A stretch of DNA of 13,727 bases from Chitinophagaceae bacterium (GTDB taxonomy: Bacteria; Bacteroidota; Bacteroidia; Chitinophagales; Chitinophagaceae), in NCBI GenBank assembly GCA_947468255.1, contig CANIMM010000050.1:1-13727 (forward strand). The letters are read 5' to 3'. The notes below the pieces were generated by a model. It did no database searches. It saw only the letters and a list, made by a program, of their open reading frames with translations, and was not told the origin of the DNA. How positions within the stretch are numbered: position 1 is the first letter of the stretch; every line of letters starts with the position of its first letter. Below are positions 13,394 through 13,727 of this stretch, in pieces. A program made the translations under genes and the position numbers.

Positions 13394-13727
13394 ATGAAAT
13401 TTGGCGTAGTAGTTTTTCCAGGAAGCAATTGTGATAGGGACGTAATAGAATCCCTTAGAACCGATTTAAAGCAAGAAGTAATAGAGCTTTGGCATAAAGA
13501 CAAGGATCTGAGTATGTTTTCAACCGATGATTGCATAGTATTACCAGGGGGCTTTAGTTATGGTGATTACTTGCGTTGTGGGGCCATTGCAAAATTTAGC
13601 CCAATGATGCAAAGTGTAATTGAGTTTGCCAACAAGGGTGGCAAAGTATTGGGTATTTGTAATGGATTTCAAATTTTATGCGAAAGCGGATTACTCCCTG
13701 GCGTATTGTTACGCAACAGTCACCAGC
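13394..13727 (+). CDS. purQ: Phosphoribosylformylglycinamidine synthase subunit PurQ, 3' end cut by window edge
   Basis: Class I glutamine amidotransferase subunit that supplies ammonia for the fourth step of purine synthesis (FGAR to FGAM). 111 codons are present out of a usual 220-230. The start M-K-F-G-V-V-V-F-P-G-S-N-C-D-R-D (1-16) is characteristic. P-G-G-F-S-Y-G-D-Y-L-R-C-G (51-63) follows, and C89 in L-G-I-C-N-G-F-Q is the nucleophilic elbow cysteine. The His and Glu of the triad would lie beyond the window. A separate PurQ implies the three-protein system with small PurL and PurS rather than the single large PurL. The ATG is preceded by CAGTAAT repeated at 13373-13379 and 13387-13393, and by an exact -7 promoter box. 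Confidence 0.96.
   Translation, partial: MKFGVVVFPGSNCDRDVIESLRTDLKQEVIELWHKDKDLSMFSTDDCIVLPGGFSYGDYLRCGAIAKFSPMMQSVIEFANKGGKVLGICNGFQILCESGLLPGVLLRNSHQ

Noticed and set aside
1..13727. Defence island, prophage, transposon or biosynthetic cluster
   Set aside because: No integrase, transposase, nuclease, toxin, phage or synthase genes are present. The MoxR-VWA cluster can superficially resemble MoxR-VWA-based conflict systems, but its DUF58 and BatA membrane partners place it with the envelope/aerotolerance type.

Overview
The window looks like ordinary chromosomal DNA from a member of the Bacteroidota, most likely the Chitinophagaceae. The pointers are a GldB-type gliding lipoprotein, a MoxR/DUF58/VWA (Bat/aerotolerance-type) cluster, a DUF6427-like membrane protein, a small Cys-Pro-Thr-Asp-Gly-Arg-Asn lipoprotein, AT-rich DNA, scarce Shine-Dalgarno sequences and an exact TAnnTTTG promoter element before purQ. 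The family placement is inferred from recalled protein similarity and was not computed. No rRNA, tRNA, CRISPR array, insertion sequence or prophage gene was seen. No stretch without a gene exceeds 300 bases; the longest is 4437-4677.

Layout. 1-1022: the 3' part of a front-end type fatty acid desaturase, converging on gldB (1029-2042, minus). gldB diverges from nadE (2130-3812), glutamine-dependent NAD+ synthetase. nadE converges on a two-helix membrane protein with a possible bacterial PH-like domain (3897-4436, minus). 4678-8725: a four-gene cluster, all plus: MoxR AAA+ ATPase, DUF58 protein, a secreted/anchored BatD-like protein, and a BatA-like VWA membrane protein. 8790-9716: rsgA, the ribosome-assembly GTPase. 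9741-10481 (minus): gamma-class carbonic anhydrase followed by a 64-residue lipoprotein. 10577-12202: class III aminotransferase and a DgkA-type kinase. 12355-13335: multi-pass DUF6427-like protein. 13394-end: the start of purQ.

How the genes work together. The one multi-gene functional unit is the MoxR cluster. The AAA+ ATPase is expected to act on VWA-type partners (DUF58 and BatA) that face a periplasmic/membrane accessory protein, in cell-envelope maintenance. It lacks the batB, batC, batD and batE genes that often follow batA in this phylum. The rest is housekeeping: NAD, purines, ribosome biogenesis, lipid/undecaprenol phosphorylation and membrane lipid desaturation.

The most unusual non-coding signal is a minisatellite of CCCCTAAA and CTCTAAA units at 7664-7716. 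It encodes the C-terminus and stop codon of the BatD-like gene and runs up to four bases before the TTG start of batA. I found no convincing new defence or mobile system here. The findings concern repeats at gene junctions, start-site questions and missing partner genes.
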